The notes under the pieces: model-generated
Database searches by the model: none
The model's input: the letters and a program-made list of their open reading frames with translations, nothing else
Told to the model about the DNA's origin: nothing
DNA from: Malurus cyaneus samueli
Lineage: Eukaryota; Chordata; Aves; Passeriformes; Maluridae
NCBI GenBank assembly: GCA_009741485.1
Contig: CM019216.1
Span: forward strand, 43,825,032-43,889,031
Reading direction: 5' to 3'
DNA: 64,000 bases
Shown here: positions 48,801 to 61,100 of the stretch, one piece after another
Numbering within the stretch: the first letter of the stretch is position 1
Layout of the letters: the number at the start of each line of letters is the position of its first letter
Position numbers and translations under genes: made by a program

Positions 48801-51659
48801 TATTCAGCCCAAGAGAAGCCTAGGGAAAAAACTATCCTGGCAGAAGTAGTCTGTTAAAACATTTGCTTACTCATTTTGCTATTAGATGTAATTCATAATT
48901 CAGCATTAAGTAGCTTGTTTGAGACAACTCAATATTGAGAGTGCTCATAACTTTTTGTGACTCTCCTAATGTGCTTTTCTTAAAGAACTAACTAGCTTCT
49001 AAGAGTTATCTTTACTTAATTGTTGAGTTATAATGGTTAAGCCTATTTCTGGCCTCAATAGCTGTGCTAAATTTTGAAAATATTAACAAAAGAGATAAAA
49101 ACAGAAGGCAAATAAAAACAAGTACAAGTGTTGTTGGCTTGTTTTGACCCATTTTTACATCGTGATGTTTAAACAGCAGAGAGTGGGTACACGCTTACAT
49201 GTTTTGTTTAACTTGAGCTGATACCTGGTGTGAAGCAGGGAAGAGAACTGGAGTGAATAGAATGGAAGTAGAACTTAAGGCTAGAAAACAAAGGGCTTTC
49301 TGGAATTGGGACTTGGTCTGTCTTTTTTTACAAACTAATTTTGATCCTACTTGGTTAAAACACAACTCAGCGATCTGTTAATTTATTCAAGTTATTCAAA
49401 AGTAATTAGCGAACAAGTCAAAAAATAAAATTAATCAATATAGCATGTGTCTGAAAAAAATAAACTACAAAATATATAAGGAAAAAAGTAGCCTTCATTT
49501 ATATTAAAGAAAACTCACTTCACATAAATAGTAAATGTCAGTTAAAGCCAAGGGAAATCTGTACCATGTTCAACAGTATTAAAACTGACATAACATGAAT
49601 GATTGTCAAAAACTGATGGGATCTGGCAATGTTAAGAAATATAAAATAGGCAAGAGATTTTTTTATACTGTTTTACCATTTTTGACAGTTCATATACCTA
49701 GAAAGACGGTTCATTTATAGTTGTAAAATGCAACCTATTCAGTTTTGTTTCATATTCTCTGAGACACTTGAGCAGCTATGAAAAGATAATTTGGGCTCAA
49801 ATAAAGGCTTTTGTAATTGCTGTCAACTTGGCCAAATACTGTTTTGAGCAATTTGGACAAGAAATTTGACAGTATACTCAGTTCAACACAAAATTAATAA
49901 AGGCAACTGAGAGCAAAAGCTGCTTCCTAGAGGGGGAGGGATAGTGAAAGAACCTGCTATTTCCACACATTCTTTCATATTTTTCTCCTGTTAAGGACCA
50001 AAACCCATTCATTTTGATGTACAAGTTTCATTTGCATGAATGGGTGCCTTCAGAAATTAGCCTGTGTCTGAAATACCAGTTTTTAAATTAAAAACAAAGT
50101 CTTTGATTCATTCATTGACTCAGGGTTGTGAGAACACAGCATTTACAAGTTGTTCTCTTCCATGTATATTTAATAAAATATGGTTGTTTGTCACTTCCTG
50201 TTTTATCCAAGTGACACACAGTTTTTGTTTACCAAAAACAATCCTCCTTCTTTATTCCACCATCCCCCATCTTCCCCTCGTTTGCTAATTTCTATTCAAC
50301 AAGAACAGAATGGCACTTAGGAGGGAAACAGTGGCATCAAAATTCACATGATGTACCTCAAATTAGTTGATTTTTTTTTGACTCTTAGGACCACCATTGC
50401 CTTAGTATTTATGGAAGATAAAGACATATCTATTTGAAAAAGACCCTCTGACCTAGATAAAAGAGGATTAGAACCAAAAAGTTAAAAAATCCCACACTTT
50501 TTCTCCCTTGTAGAATAGAGACATTTTGGAAGACTATAAAAAATTAAAATATTATCTTAATCACAGAAACTTTTAGCAAGAGAGAGAAGTTTATAAAATC
50601 TTGCTGAAGCTGCATATGAACTCCAAAACACAAATTCATATACACACTGGAATGAGAAATAGAAATTGAAATCCATAAGGCCATTCAGAGCCACTGCTCC
50701 TGCTGTCAGCATTAGTGATTTTTACTTTCTTCCCTAAGGGCTGGTTGCAAACACTGTGCAGTACCAGAGGCTTCTGTAAATGTGATAAAAGAACAAGCTA
50801 TTCCAAGACACAACATTTACTTTTCCCTATTCAGAGGTGTATCTACACGACCACATTCTTCAAATTAAATGTTTTCTGATAACTTTCACATTATAGTAAT
50901 TTTTCCAAGACATTACAGTCTGAATACCAACAACCCTTGAAAGTCAAACAAATATAATCACATCATTTTGAAACCACACACACAGAGGAAACAAAACACT
51001 CACAAACCCCCAGCCAATGAAGAGGAAAAAAGAAAAGGCAAACTCAAAGTGGCAAGAGTTGTAAGAACGTGAACAGAGCATCTCAGGTACATCAAAGGTA
51101 CGTTTGTGTAGTGTTCTGCTGCTCCATTGAGATACAGAGCTGAGGCTTTTGGGTCACATCCTCTGGGAAAGGGATGTGCTTGAGTCACTAAAGTGGGACA
51201 GATTTACAGAAGGCAACTGGCCCAAGTCTCCCTGTGCCATTCCGGGGCAGCTCCTGTAAACCCCTCTGTACCCCACTCCTGGTGCACAGCCCTGAACAGA
51301 ACCTCAGAGACATCTCAGCTCACCTGGGCTGAAGAATCTCAGTAGTTATTGCTGGAAGAGCAGCTCAGTCTGCACTTCCCTTTGTGGCCTTCTTTTTCTT
51401 CCATTTTTGTCTGTCCAGAATATTTCATCCAAATCTACTGATGTTTAAGCCTTTGCTATCTGGATGACTAAATAAGACTGTCTAAAACCTACAGAGTTTT
51501 ATTGGGACAACACCTCTCTCATTTTGCAGCAAGGACACACCACTGAAAACACCTTTTGCAACTCCAGTTTCCCTCAAATTCCTTCCCAGAGGCCAGAACA
51601 AGGAAGTGCTATCACAAATCACCACAGAACCTTGCATTTATAACACAAAAAGACATAAA
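45871..51659. other. Single-copy noncoding DNA
   Basis: No gene, RNA gene or mobile element is recognised over about 5.8 kb. Open frames of up to 90 codons are scattered on both strands without splice-site or family support. A slightly GC-richer part near 47080-47860 holds several overlapping frames, and none is recognisable. Confidence 0.6.
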
Positions 51660-51706
51660 AATATTTCATTTTTTTATTCCAAAACATACCACTACATGCA
51701 AAAGTG

Positions 51707-51804
51707 CATAAATAAGTGAATAAATAAATAAACACGTAAATAAACATTATAAATAACAAACATTATAAATAAATAAACATTATAAGTAAACATTATAAAT
51801 AAAC
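51707..51804. repeat. ATAA-rich imperfect tandem array
   Basis: AAATAA and AAACATTATAAAT units are repeated imperfectly over about 100 bp. At least three copies of AAACATTATAAAT-like sequence lie between 51741 and 51804. Confidence 0.9.
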
Positions 51805-54800
51805 AATGCTAAATTTGTTTGTTTCTACTCAGCAAAGTGACCTCTCTTACCCTAAAGAAGCAGCAAAGATGACAGACAGTTCTGAGGAGAGATTGCATAG
51901 TTGGGGTCTCCAAACTTAAGTGAATTTTGTCTCAGGTTTAATTAATAAATGCAGTTTGTTTGGAAAGAGAGGAGGCAAAAAAGTGCTTTCAGCATCACCT
52001 GTCTCAGAGAGAGATAAGGATTTTGAGGCGATGTGCTCTAATGGGGTCTGGTTTACATGCATCTCTTCAGTTATATAATGACAGCCTTTAGTTATCTGAC
52101 TCACATCCTACCTCTCAGTGCTAGGTATGAATCAAAGCCATTGCTGGTCAGAACGCATTATCCTTTGTCACTGGAACACCATCTGATGGAACGAGAATTA
52201 TATAAACTCTCCCAGCTTTCATTTTAGGCAGTTCCATTTTTTTTCTCTCAGTGGCAAAAAATAAAAAAAAAATAGTCTTGAAAAGTTGAAAGCAGAATTA
52301 ATTATGAATTTACTTGTTCATGTAGAATAATCTGTCTTTAAAATAGCTCAGCATTGAAATTGCCTCAAAGGCAGAAACATCTGCTGTAGAGCACAAGCAC
52401 ATACACCCTGGCTAAAAACAGAAACCTGAGATTTTCCTGTTGATCAGCTTTGCCACTGCTCCTGCTTAGCGTTGGTGCCCAACTGCATCGCAAGCACTAT
52501 GGAAGTTTAATGATTGCTCTGAATGGCACCTAAAACACAGAATGCAGGTAGGATGAGCATGTGCAAGCAGAAAGCCAATGTCAAAATGCATTCGTATAAA
52601 ATGATACAGTCCTAAGAAACCTGCCTCTTCAGCACAAAAAGCTCATGCATACATAGATCTCAGAAGGATTGTATTCAAGAAACAGATGGAAGTTTGCATA
52701 TTTTTCAAAATGAAAAGTGAAGCAGTGGCAAATAGCCTGCAGAGAGCCAGACAGTCCAGACTGCTCACCAGTAGTTCACCATTCAGGGACTAGCAGGCAG
52801 GGAAGGGAAAAAAAACCAAAACAACAGTGAACAAAATTTGCTCCCCACAATAGACTGTAGTATTTGACACTGGGATTACTTGTTTTCCTTTACAAAAAGG
52901 AAGGAAAGTTGCTTGTGAGGGGGTGAGAGACACTAGCTGTGCAACTGAATAGTACTTGCAGTAATGAATAATCAGCTAAAAGGAGCCTGCAGCAGGGAGT
53001 GAGTGTTTTATGCAGCCTCTTGCCTTGAAACAGCAGCTGGGTTTATTTTGAGAGAGCAGAACTTCAGCAGAGCCTTTTCTGCAAATAGGAAATTGCACAG
53101 GAGCAGGTAAACACACAAATGCACCACCTCTGACCATTCCTTACTGCCCTGAGGTCAGTAGATGGCTGGGGGCTCCCAGGAAGCTTTGAAACTCTGCCTA
53201 CGTCCTGCTCTGAGCCAATACTCCCAGCTCTGTTTTCACCATGAGTGGGGCAATGGGGACATCCCCTGTTCACAGCAACATGGGGTGAAAGCAGCTTCAC
53301 CAGGCAACAGTTTTTGTGTTGGACAGACTCACTGGAAATTTATTGCTGTTTGCTGTTCTCCTGCAAGAACATACCTGTTAAAAGCCCATTACAGCTTTCA
53401 GCACACATCCACAGGCATGTCATAGACAGCTCCTGATTTTCTGGGGTAATTTCTAGAGGGCCCCAGGAAATGGGAAAAAAAAACAAACCAAAGACAAACC
53501 ATGGAGAATGCAGAAAACGTGTATTGTAAGTATATATAATTAAAGTGTAAGTGAGAAAACAACACAGTAAACGTAAGGGAAACTTTAAAACACACTTTTG
53601 ACCGAATCCCACAGATACCCTTAGCGATGAGAAAATGGCAACTTGCTCTGGAAGTAGCATCATGTCACCTGTGGCACAGTTTAACTCCCAAGCCACATAA
53701 CTTCCCTATTCAAAAGCAAATTTACTGACTTTAAAGTGTTGGCTTATGATCACGGTACCATAACTTATCTTTCCTGATAGCTGTAAAGTATTGCAAATAT
53801 CCTTCTTTCTCTCTGTACATAATAAAGGAAAGAAGAGAAAAGAAAATAAAAACTCCACTTACATACATGAATATCAGAGTTCTATTTTGCCTTTGATAAC
53901 AAACAGGAAAATCCATACAAAATTAGTCTTTTTGTGATGTGCACCTGAGAAGCAGACAGCAGAATTTTTTAGCATAATAACTCACTGTTAGATTTCCACT
54001 TTCCATGCACCAGTGACAGGGAAGAGAAGAAACAACATCTGTGCTTTCTAAATAGCTCCAAACTTAGAAAAACCTTTCTAGAAATAGGGAAAGCCAAGGT
54101 CCCAGAAGGGCAGGGTAGAAAAGAGCTTGTCTGAAGCAGTTTTAACCACACATTTAGGTCTGACTGTGTTAACAGCTGCCTCTACCACTATTATGGGGCT
54201 ACCCCATCACTGGCTAAGACCTTAAAGAGGCTTGGATGTCCCTTCAGCCTGCAGAATAAATCCACTACCTTTAAAAGGGAGTGAGTGCAGTCAATGCAAG
54301 TGGAAATGTGTAGAGAATGGTCATATTTAGCAGTGGATTTATACAACCCACTGCCTGATGATTTGGAAATCAAGTTCAATTCAAGTGCAACCATTCTGGA
54401 ATTCAGAAAACAGTCCTGAAAAAAAAAAAACAGTCATAAAGGATTTAAGCAGCAATCAAATAACAGGCTGTGGTACTGAGCCCATAATGGCAAAACAAAC
54501 AACACAGAGGGAACACACTGAAAAGCTACAATAACTGAAAAGATGCAGTGACTGGCTTTTTTCTTTTTCTCTCTTGTTTATCCGTTGATTCTTGTGGACA
54601 AAGAAATTGGAAAGCCCTAACCAAGGAGTTCCCCTGTGTCATAGTTAGCTCAAGTGCTTTCCCCAAGTCCCACTGGTGTAAAGGAACATATTGGCAGGGA
54701 AGGGACATGGTTATACTGTTCTGGCAAACTCCATCTGGCATATATGTCCCAGGGGTGCAGCAGACAGCTGGCATTAGTTTTAATAGACAGATTCAAATCT

Positions 54801-56510
54801 TTCTCTGGATCAATGTGTACAAATCAGACTTGTAACTCTGTTGCTGTGCTCCTGCACAAAGCAGACTTTTATCTTATTTGTTCATTTTTAAACCTAAAAT
54901 ATTATCCACTGGAACACCAGTCTCTCAGCATCATCTTCCCGTATTTGTTGTCCTTTTAGTAGAGGAAACTGAGTTTAAAGCCCTTTAAAGGGGATCTATC
55001 TCAATCCATCCTAATCTGCTGGAAAAGAAAAGCATTATAACTACAGCTCAATCCCTACAAACTCGGGATATCCCACTCTCCTAAAAAAAAAGATCAAGTC
55101 AGTTAAAATGAGCCTCTTCTTCCACTGGCAGAATCACATACTGACAGCAGATTGGATGAAATATCCCTACAAGATTCTCGCAAACAAATTCTAGCTGAAA
55201 TTATGCTGAAAGTACCTGTGTGCTACCTTAACAATTTAAATGAAGGAAATTTTTTTAAAAAACTAAACCTATTTCTTTTTTCTTTTTCCCAGATATCCTG
55301 AATAAGCACTTTAAAATTAAATTAAATTAATTACATTATTTTAATTATTAGATAATTTAAATACTTTTCAATATTAGAGAAAGGAGCCCAATAATATATA
55401 TTAAAATAGCTGTTCATTGCAGACTGTATCATAATTCAGGACTGTGGTGCAATACTATGGAAATGTGGGCAACACAAATGGCTAAAAATATTAATAAAAA
55501 TAAAAAAGATACCTATTATCTATTGCTGTGGATTTTTACTAGCCGGAAGAAGTACAGCAGCCAAAAGACTTCTTTCACAGTGCCACAGGAGGGACTAATA
55601 AACTGTCACCCCAATACTGCAAACATTAGTCCTTGAGAATGGTCCCACTGAAATTAAATAGCCTCAAATGTTCTTTTTGCATTATGCTTAAAAAGGTCTT
55701 TTTTTTTTTGGAAAACACAGCTTTGAAATAATTCCATACCTACATTGTAGGGCACAATTGCTACTTGCATGTGAGATTCATTCTAACAGAAGAGCATTCA
55801 AAAGCTTTCTTTTGAAGTTTGAAAAATGCCTTCATTTATGTAAAATTTGCTAATAGTATGAATAATGATACAGAACTGGGTAGCAAAAATATTTTTTTTA
55901 AAGTAAGTGTTGGGTTCTACTTCATGCTTTTTTTAAGTGCCTATCATTCTCTTAACAGTTGCATGCCAGCACAGCACCAATTGAGCACTAATTCCAATTT
56001 TTCATGACTCAGCTGCTTAATGTGAAGTTAGTGTCAGATGTTTATGTTGTAGTAACAAATAAGGGTTTGCTTGAGCAGCTTCTACATGGCATCATATCCA
56101 TATGTGGCAGTTCTATTACTTAACACTTAAAAATATGATCAAAAAGGTAATTGGTCTTGAAAAAAATACCCAGACTCCAAAGTACCCCCTGTTTTTCAAT
56201 ACAATTCTTTCTTCCCTTATGGCTATGTGGGAAGCTGTTCAAGTTTGACTTTCTAATGAAATAAATAAAAAAAATGAGATAGGTTTTTAGATTTAGCCAC
56301 TGTAGTAAAACAAGGGAAATAGAGATTTTTCATGGTATGTTTCTTCCATTATCCATATACAAAATATCCCAGTTTATGTAGCAGAATGTTTTCTCCCTCT
56401 CTCAGACACTGTTTTGAGTGAGAGACTTGAACTGCTCCTCAGCAAGCAATACACTACTTTTCTGATATATCCATTAGAACTTCATTGAAGAAACTGATAT
56501 TGAAGGGGAC

Positions 56511-56534
56511 GTGTGTGTGTGTGTGTGTGTGTGT
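56511..56534. repeat. Microsatellite (GT)12
   Basis: Twenty-four bases of perfect GT dinucleotides. Confidence 0.98.
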
Positions 56535-56591
56535 AAACCTTAAAAATGGAGTGAGGAGAGAGAGAAGGAATGAGAGATTGGCTTAATGTAA

Positions 56592-56629
56592 CCAAAAGTG
56601 GAAAACCAAAAGTGGAAAACCAAAAGTGG
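56592..56629. repeat. Minisatellite-like tandem repeat, 2.7 copies of a 14-bp unit
   Basis: CCAAAAGTGGAAAA occurs twice in full, then CCAAAAGTGG, with no mismatches. It starts about 57 bp after the GT microsatellite. Confidence 0.95.
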
Positions 56630-57039
56630 TATCTTTCATAAAAATGGTGTCCAGTACTTGACTAATGACATTTCCTTCTTTGGACTGCAAAGGCATTTCA
56701 AGCAACCTTAACATTAGTTTCTTTCATTAATATATATTCAGATAATCTCTCTGCATACCCCAAGAGTGTCTCAGTTTTTTTCTTCCAGATAAATAAAGTA
56801 ATTTTGACAGAACTAAGGTAGAAATTGCAATGCAAATAACTTAAATGTAATGGTTGTGATAAAAAGTCCCTTGTCTTTGCTGGGGACATTTTCACTGACC
56901 TTGGTGAGCTTTGGCTGAGCTCTAAAGCTCTAAGTCATTTGATACAAAATCTAACTAAAATCTGGAAGGTTAAGACTTGTAAGGGACAGGTTTGTAGCTG
57001 CTGTACATTTTCATAGCTCTATTGACTTTGAGAATGTTT

Positions 57040-57370
57040 AAATAATTTATACTAGCAGATGATTTGCCTTCAAAATTCACAAACAACTTTCATTCTACTT
57101 CTATTAATCTTCCACACTGTACGTATCACATTTTGGAGAGTAAATATGAATGTACGGTCAGTGCTTTGACTTTTATTTTTTTATTATCAGCTCTTGGAAG
57201 ATGAATAAGTTGTGTGCCCATTGATTTCCTGCTGCTCTGTATGTGGAGCGGATAATAAATCCATATCACATCAAGTGTGCTTTAGAAAAAGATGCACTCT
57301 GGATTTTAGAGCACGTAATTAGGTCAAAAAGGCAGCCTGGATAGCTGACTTGTCTGGAATCAAAGAGAGT
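57040..57370. promoter_or_regulatory. Candidate conserved noncoding element
   Basis: A repeat-poor block just left of a CR1 fragment, with words such as GTGGAGCGGATAATAAATCC (57244-57263) and CACGTAATTAGG (57313-57324). The texture suggests constraint, but nothing in a single sequence proves it. Confidence 0.2.
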
Positions 57371-57639
57371 ATCTGGAAACAAATTGAATATAGCTTGTAG
57401 ACATTTTCATGGACACGATGACTGAGAATTTCAAATATGTATATATTTTAGTAAATCCGTAGGTAGTAAAGAAAATAATCTGGGTATCTTTTTTTCTGAG
57501 AGACAAAATTCATAATTTTTGATTGTTATGAGTTATTGTGGTAGGAGACAAAGAGTTCTTTTGTAACTCTACAGAGAAGAAATATTTGAGTGTGCTGTAG
57601 GGAAAGATTATAAAGTTGGGGAGCATGCAGGTTTTTACC

Positions 57640-58115
57640 GGAATCATAAAATAGCTTAGATTTAAAAAGACCTATGGAGGTCACCTAGTTTGACTTCCTG
57701 CTGAAAGCAAGGCCACTGTTAGAGTTAGATCTTACTTTGAATTTAGATCATGTTACAGAGGGTAATATGGTGTCAAGTTTTAAATATCACCAGAGAAGAA
57801 TCATCTCCCTGCTTCCCTGGGCAGTCTCTCAATGGGCTTGACCCTTGTTACTGTGAAAGGATCAAAAAATGGTTTTGAGAGTATTTAACTGGAATATCAA
57901 TTGTTATAACTCCTGCCCTTTTGTTTTGCACCTTTCAGAAGATCCTGGCTGCACCTTTCCTTCTTGCAGCCCCTCCATACTCCTCATGTGCTTCATCAAT
58001 TTTATAATTTTGGTGGCCATCCTCTGGACCTGCTCAACCCTTTTCATGTACTGGGGGCTCCAAACTGAACCCCTTTCCCCAGATGAAGTCTCACAAGCTC
58101 CAACATTAGGGACAC
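57640..58115 (-). mobile_element. Older CR1 LINE 3'-end fragment, reverse orientation
   Basis: The left edge GGAATCATAAAATAGCTTAG resembles the CR1 terminal repeat in antisense. CCTATGGAGGTCACCTAGTT and, further right, GGTGGCCATCCTCTGGACC (58010-58028) and TGTACTGGGGGCTCC (58048-58062) are hallmark antisense CR1 phrases. The middle is more decayed than the copy at 41278. The right edge near AGTCTCACAAGCTCC (about 58101-58115) is approximate. This insertion accounts for most of the open frame at 57869-58234, which is therefore not a gene. Confidence 0.9.
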
Positions 58116-61100
58116 AGACACTTTACATGAATGCAAATAACTCTACAATGCAGTCCAGCCTGGAGCTCGCCTTCATTGCTGCAGCAGCACACAGCGAACT
58201 CAAGCAGCACATTGCTGACCATCCTCAAACATAACCCAGGGCCAATCTTTTAAGTGTCATGGATTGAATTTTAGGATGCCGTCCCGGGTTCGTTAGACAT
58301 GGCTGAGTAAATGTCTTCCCAGGTTTCAGCTTCCCCTCTAGTCAAATTTTGCATCTGTGGAGGGGTTGTTGCTTCAAGGGAAGAGTGAAAAGATGTTTAT
58401 TTCTGAGTTTTCTTAGCTGCTGTTTTAGCTTTTGCTGTGANNNNNNNNNNNNNNNAAAAAAAAAGGTAGGTGTTGAAATGCCTTTGGGATATAATCATGT
58501 TTTAAAGGATACGGAAAGTTACACATTAAAACAGCCACAGATTATTAATTGCTTTCTTATCCACCATATGGGTCATGAGGTTTCTCAAAGGGATGGGGAA
58601 AAGGAAATGTATTGTCAATAATATGCACAGGATACTCATACTGGCACTGGAGCTTGGATAGGCACTAATATCAATAAAGAAAAAAATTGAAAATACAGAT
58701 TTCACCACACCTGTACATGCCACGTAAGGCTAAGCAATTAGAAAAGGTTTTTTTTTTTATTGCTTTTAAGTGTTCACATAGCATCTCAGTAACATTGAGT
58801 TCTTCCATCTCTATATGGTGAGATAAAAACATTTCTTTCAGATGGGAGTACTGCTTCTGTTATCTGTGCTTTTGTCACCTTGAGACAAGGCTGCCAAAAC
58901 ACAGCCTGTGTGAAATCACATATTTGTGAGATCATTTTGAAGCTAAAGCAAGTTATGTATGCCATTTCCTAAATATGATGGGGCAAATCCTATTGTGAAC
59001 ACACAGATATAGCAGTTAAAAAAATACACTGGTGGTTAATTTAAGAGATACATTTGAACTTCCAATTTCCTTGTTATTTAGATACAGGCAAACTGTGCTT
59101 TTATCTATAAACTGTGAGTAGATCTCAGGCTTGAGTCAGTTTAAAGTGAGTTATATCTCAGCAGCATTTGTATTTAGAACTGTTCAGTCTTGGACTTGCT
59201 ATTCAGTTTTGGTTTTTTGTCCCACAAAATGATGTCGTTTTTTTAAACTTTGGAAATATTATGAAAGACATAATTTATGGCAGACATAAAAAATGTTTTA
59301 GCAAGCCAATCTGTTTAATGTGGAGATTATCTCTTTATAAGTCTTTAAATTTTGTTAGTTTCTAAGTGACAATGAGAGTGATCTAGTCAAGTCAGAAACA
59401 TCTCTGGTTTACACACAAATATTTTATAAATCTTATTTATGCCTGCAGGTAGACCAAATGTGAGTCAATAGTGGAAAGCAGGGTGAAATTCATGACTTAA
59501 ATTGAAGCTCTTTGAACTTCTCAAGTTTTTGAAGCCATCTAGTTCAGCAGGCTTTAGACTGACTTTATAGAAGAAGTGATTTCTAAAACCCAAACCTTTG
59601 TACTGAAATATTTGTGATGGGAAATGGCATATCTAAGAAATGCACGGTGTACATCATCTTTCTAATGTGTCCCAGCCATCTGAGCTATGATAAATATAAG
59701 CAGAAGGCAATATATAATATTATGTCCTTTGCTGGAGTATTTTAGCATTACTAGAACCACTTTGGGCTCTCCATGCAGAAAGATCGCTGTTACAGAAGAG
59801 TCTCAGTGAACATGAACCTCTCCTGAAAGCTCCCAGCAGGCAGGGACAGGGAAATGAATGGAAAGTAAAGTACTTTGACTCCAGCAGGCTACTCTTTGCA
59901 TTGATATAACTTATTAAAGCTGGTGGTAGCCCTTGAGATTTGGAAGAGTTTAACTGGGTTTTTGAAAGCTCCCACTGTTTCACTTCCCACAGAAGAAAGG
60001 AGATACCAATGAATCTCATTACCATCACCCCAGTGGAAATTTTTACAGCATTAGTCTTTACCTGGACTGGTGACTTAATACCTTTCAGAAATACAACCAC
60101 ATCACAGAAAATTGCATAAAAATTAGGTGCTGTAGCAGCTAAAACAAAACTTCCATAAGAAAGCACAAACCTAGCCTGCTTTACAAACTTTTTAATCTCA
60201 AAACAATGTTGCTATATTGTATAACAATTTTAAACAGAATTACTTACCTTATAAGTCTTTTGTTCCTTCTATTACTCTGTGATCCCTCTCTTAATGCAAG
60301 TACACAGCAATTAAGCATCAGCATTACCCATTCTGCTTATCTGACAACAACACACCTGGTCTAAAATCTGTAAGCTCAGTCACCAACCCACCCCACTGTT
60401 TCGCCTGAGCTGAGTCACGAGAATTCAAACCTGTGGGTTTTTTTTGCATCAGTGGCAGACGGACTGTATTGATGGAAACAAACAGCTGCTGATTTGTCAC
60501 TGACCCCAGGGAGAATACACAGAAATTTGATTCAGTCTCTATAGTGTCCTGACTCTAAAACCTTGTTAAAGGTTTGCACAGATGCATATTACATAATCTC
60601 TAGGGTAGGGCATGGGTTTGTAAGATCATTTTTGAGATGTTCCAAGCCTTGGCCAAAGATTAAATATACTGGGAAAGTCTGTTCTTTAACTTTAAATTAG
60701 TAATTAGTGTTGTTGTTTATAAACACTTCAAGCATGGTGTTCTTTAAAAGAGCAGAAGGGAAAGGTATGAAAACAGAAGCTGACATGGATATCAGGCTGA
60801 ACATATTATATTTGGTATTCTGTGCTTTATAACAGCGGGGGTCTTTGAGACCTCAATAAAGTGTGCAGATATTGAGATTCTCTAGTGCAAGGTCCAGTAT
60901 TCTGGTGTTTTGTTGTTTGTTTTCTTCCCCCCCCTTAGGTATTTATTTGTTTGTGTTTTTGTTTGATTGGTTTGGTTTAATTCTATTTCACAGTAGTAGT
61001 AAGCATATGTTCTAATAAGAGACTATCTCTTTCCAGTAACATTTTAAAATACAAAACTTCTCTTTTTAGTCTTTTCTAAACTGCTTTAATTGTAATTTCT

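Larger units (their letters stand above)
51805..57639. other. Single-copy noncoding DNA
   Basis: No gene is recognised. Open frames reach 118 codons (53340-53696, minus strand) and 101 codons (54654-54959), both overlapped by other frames and without recognisable motifs. The stretch 55240-55400 is strongly AT-rich (ATTAA repeats). Simple repeats lie at 56511-56534 and 56592-56629. Confidence 0.6.

Noticed and set aside
57869..58234. Open frame of 121 codons with a hydrophobic stretch
   Set aside because: It largely overlaps an antisense CR1 fragment (57640-58115), which explains the open reading.
58349..58621. Open frame of 90 codons
   Set aside because: It is drawn through the 15-N gap, so its continuity is unknown.
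59720..60166. Longest open frame in the window, 148 codons on the minus strand, with a possible CAG/GTAAAG donor inside it
   Set aside because: I recognise no family or domain. One frame of about this length is not surprising when six frames of 64 kb are scanned, and there is no sign of neighbouring exons.
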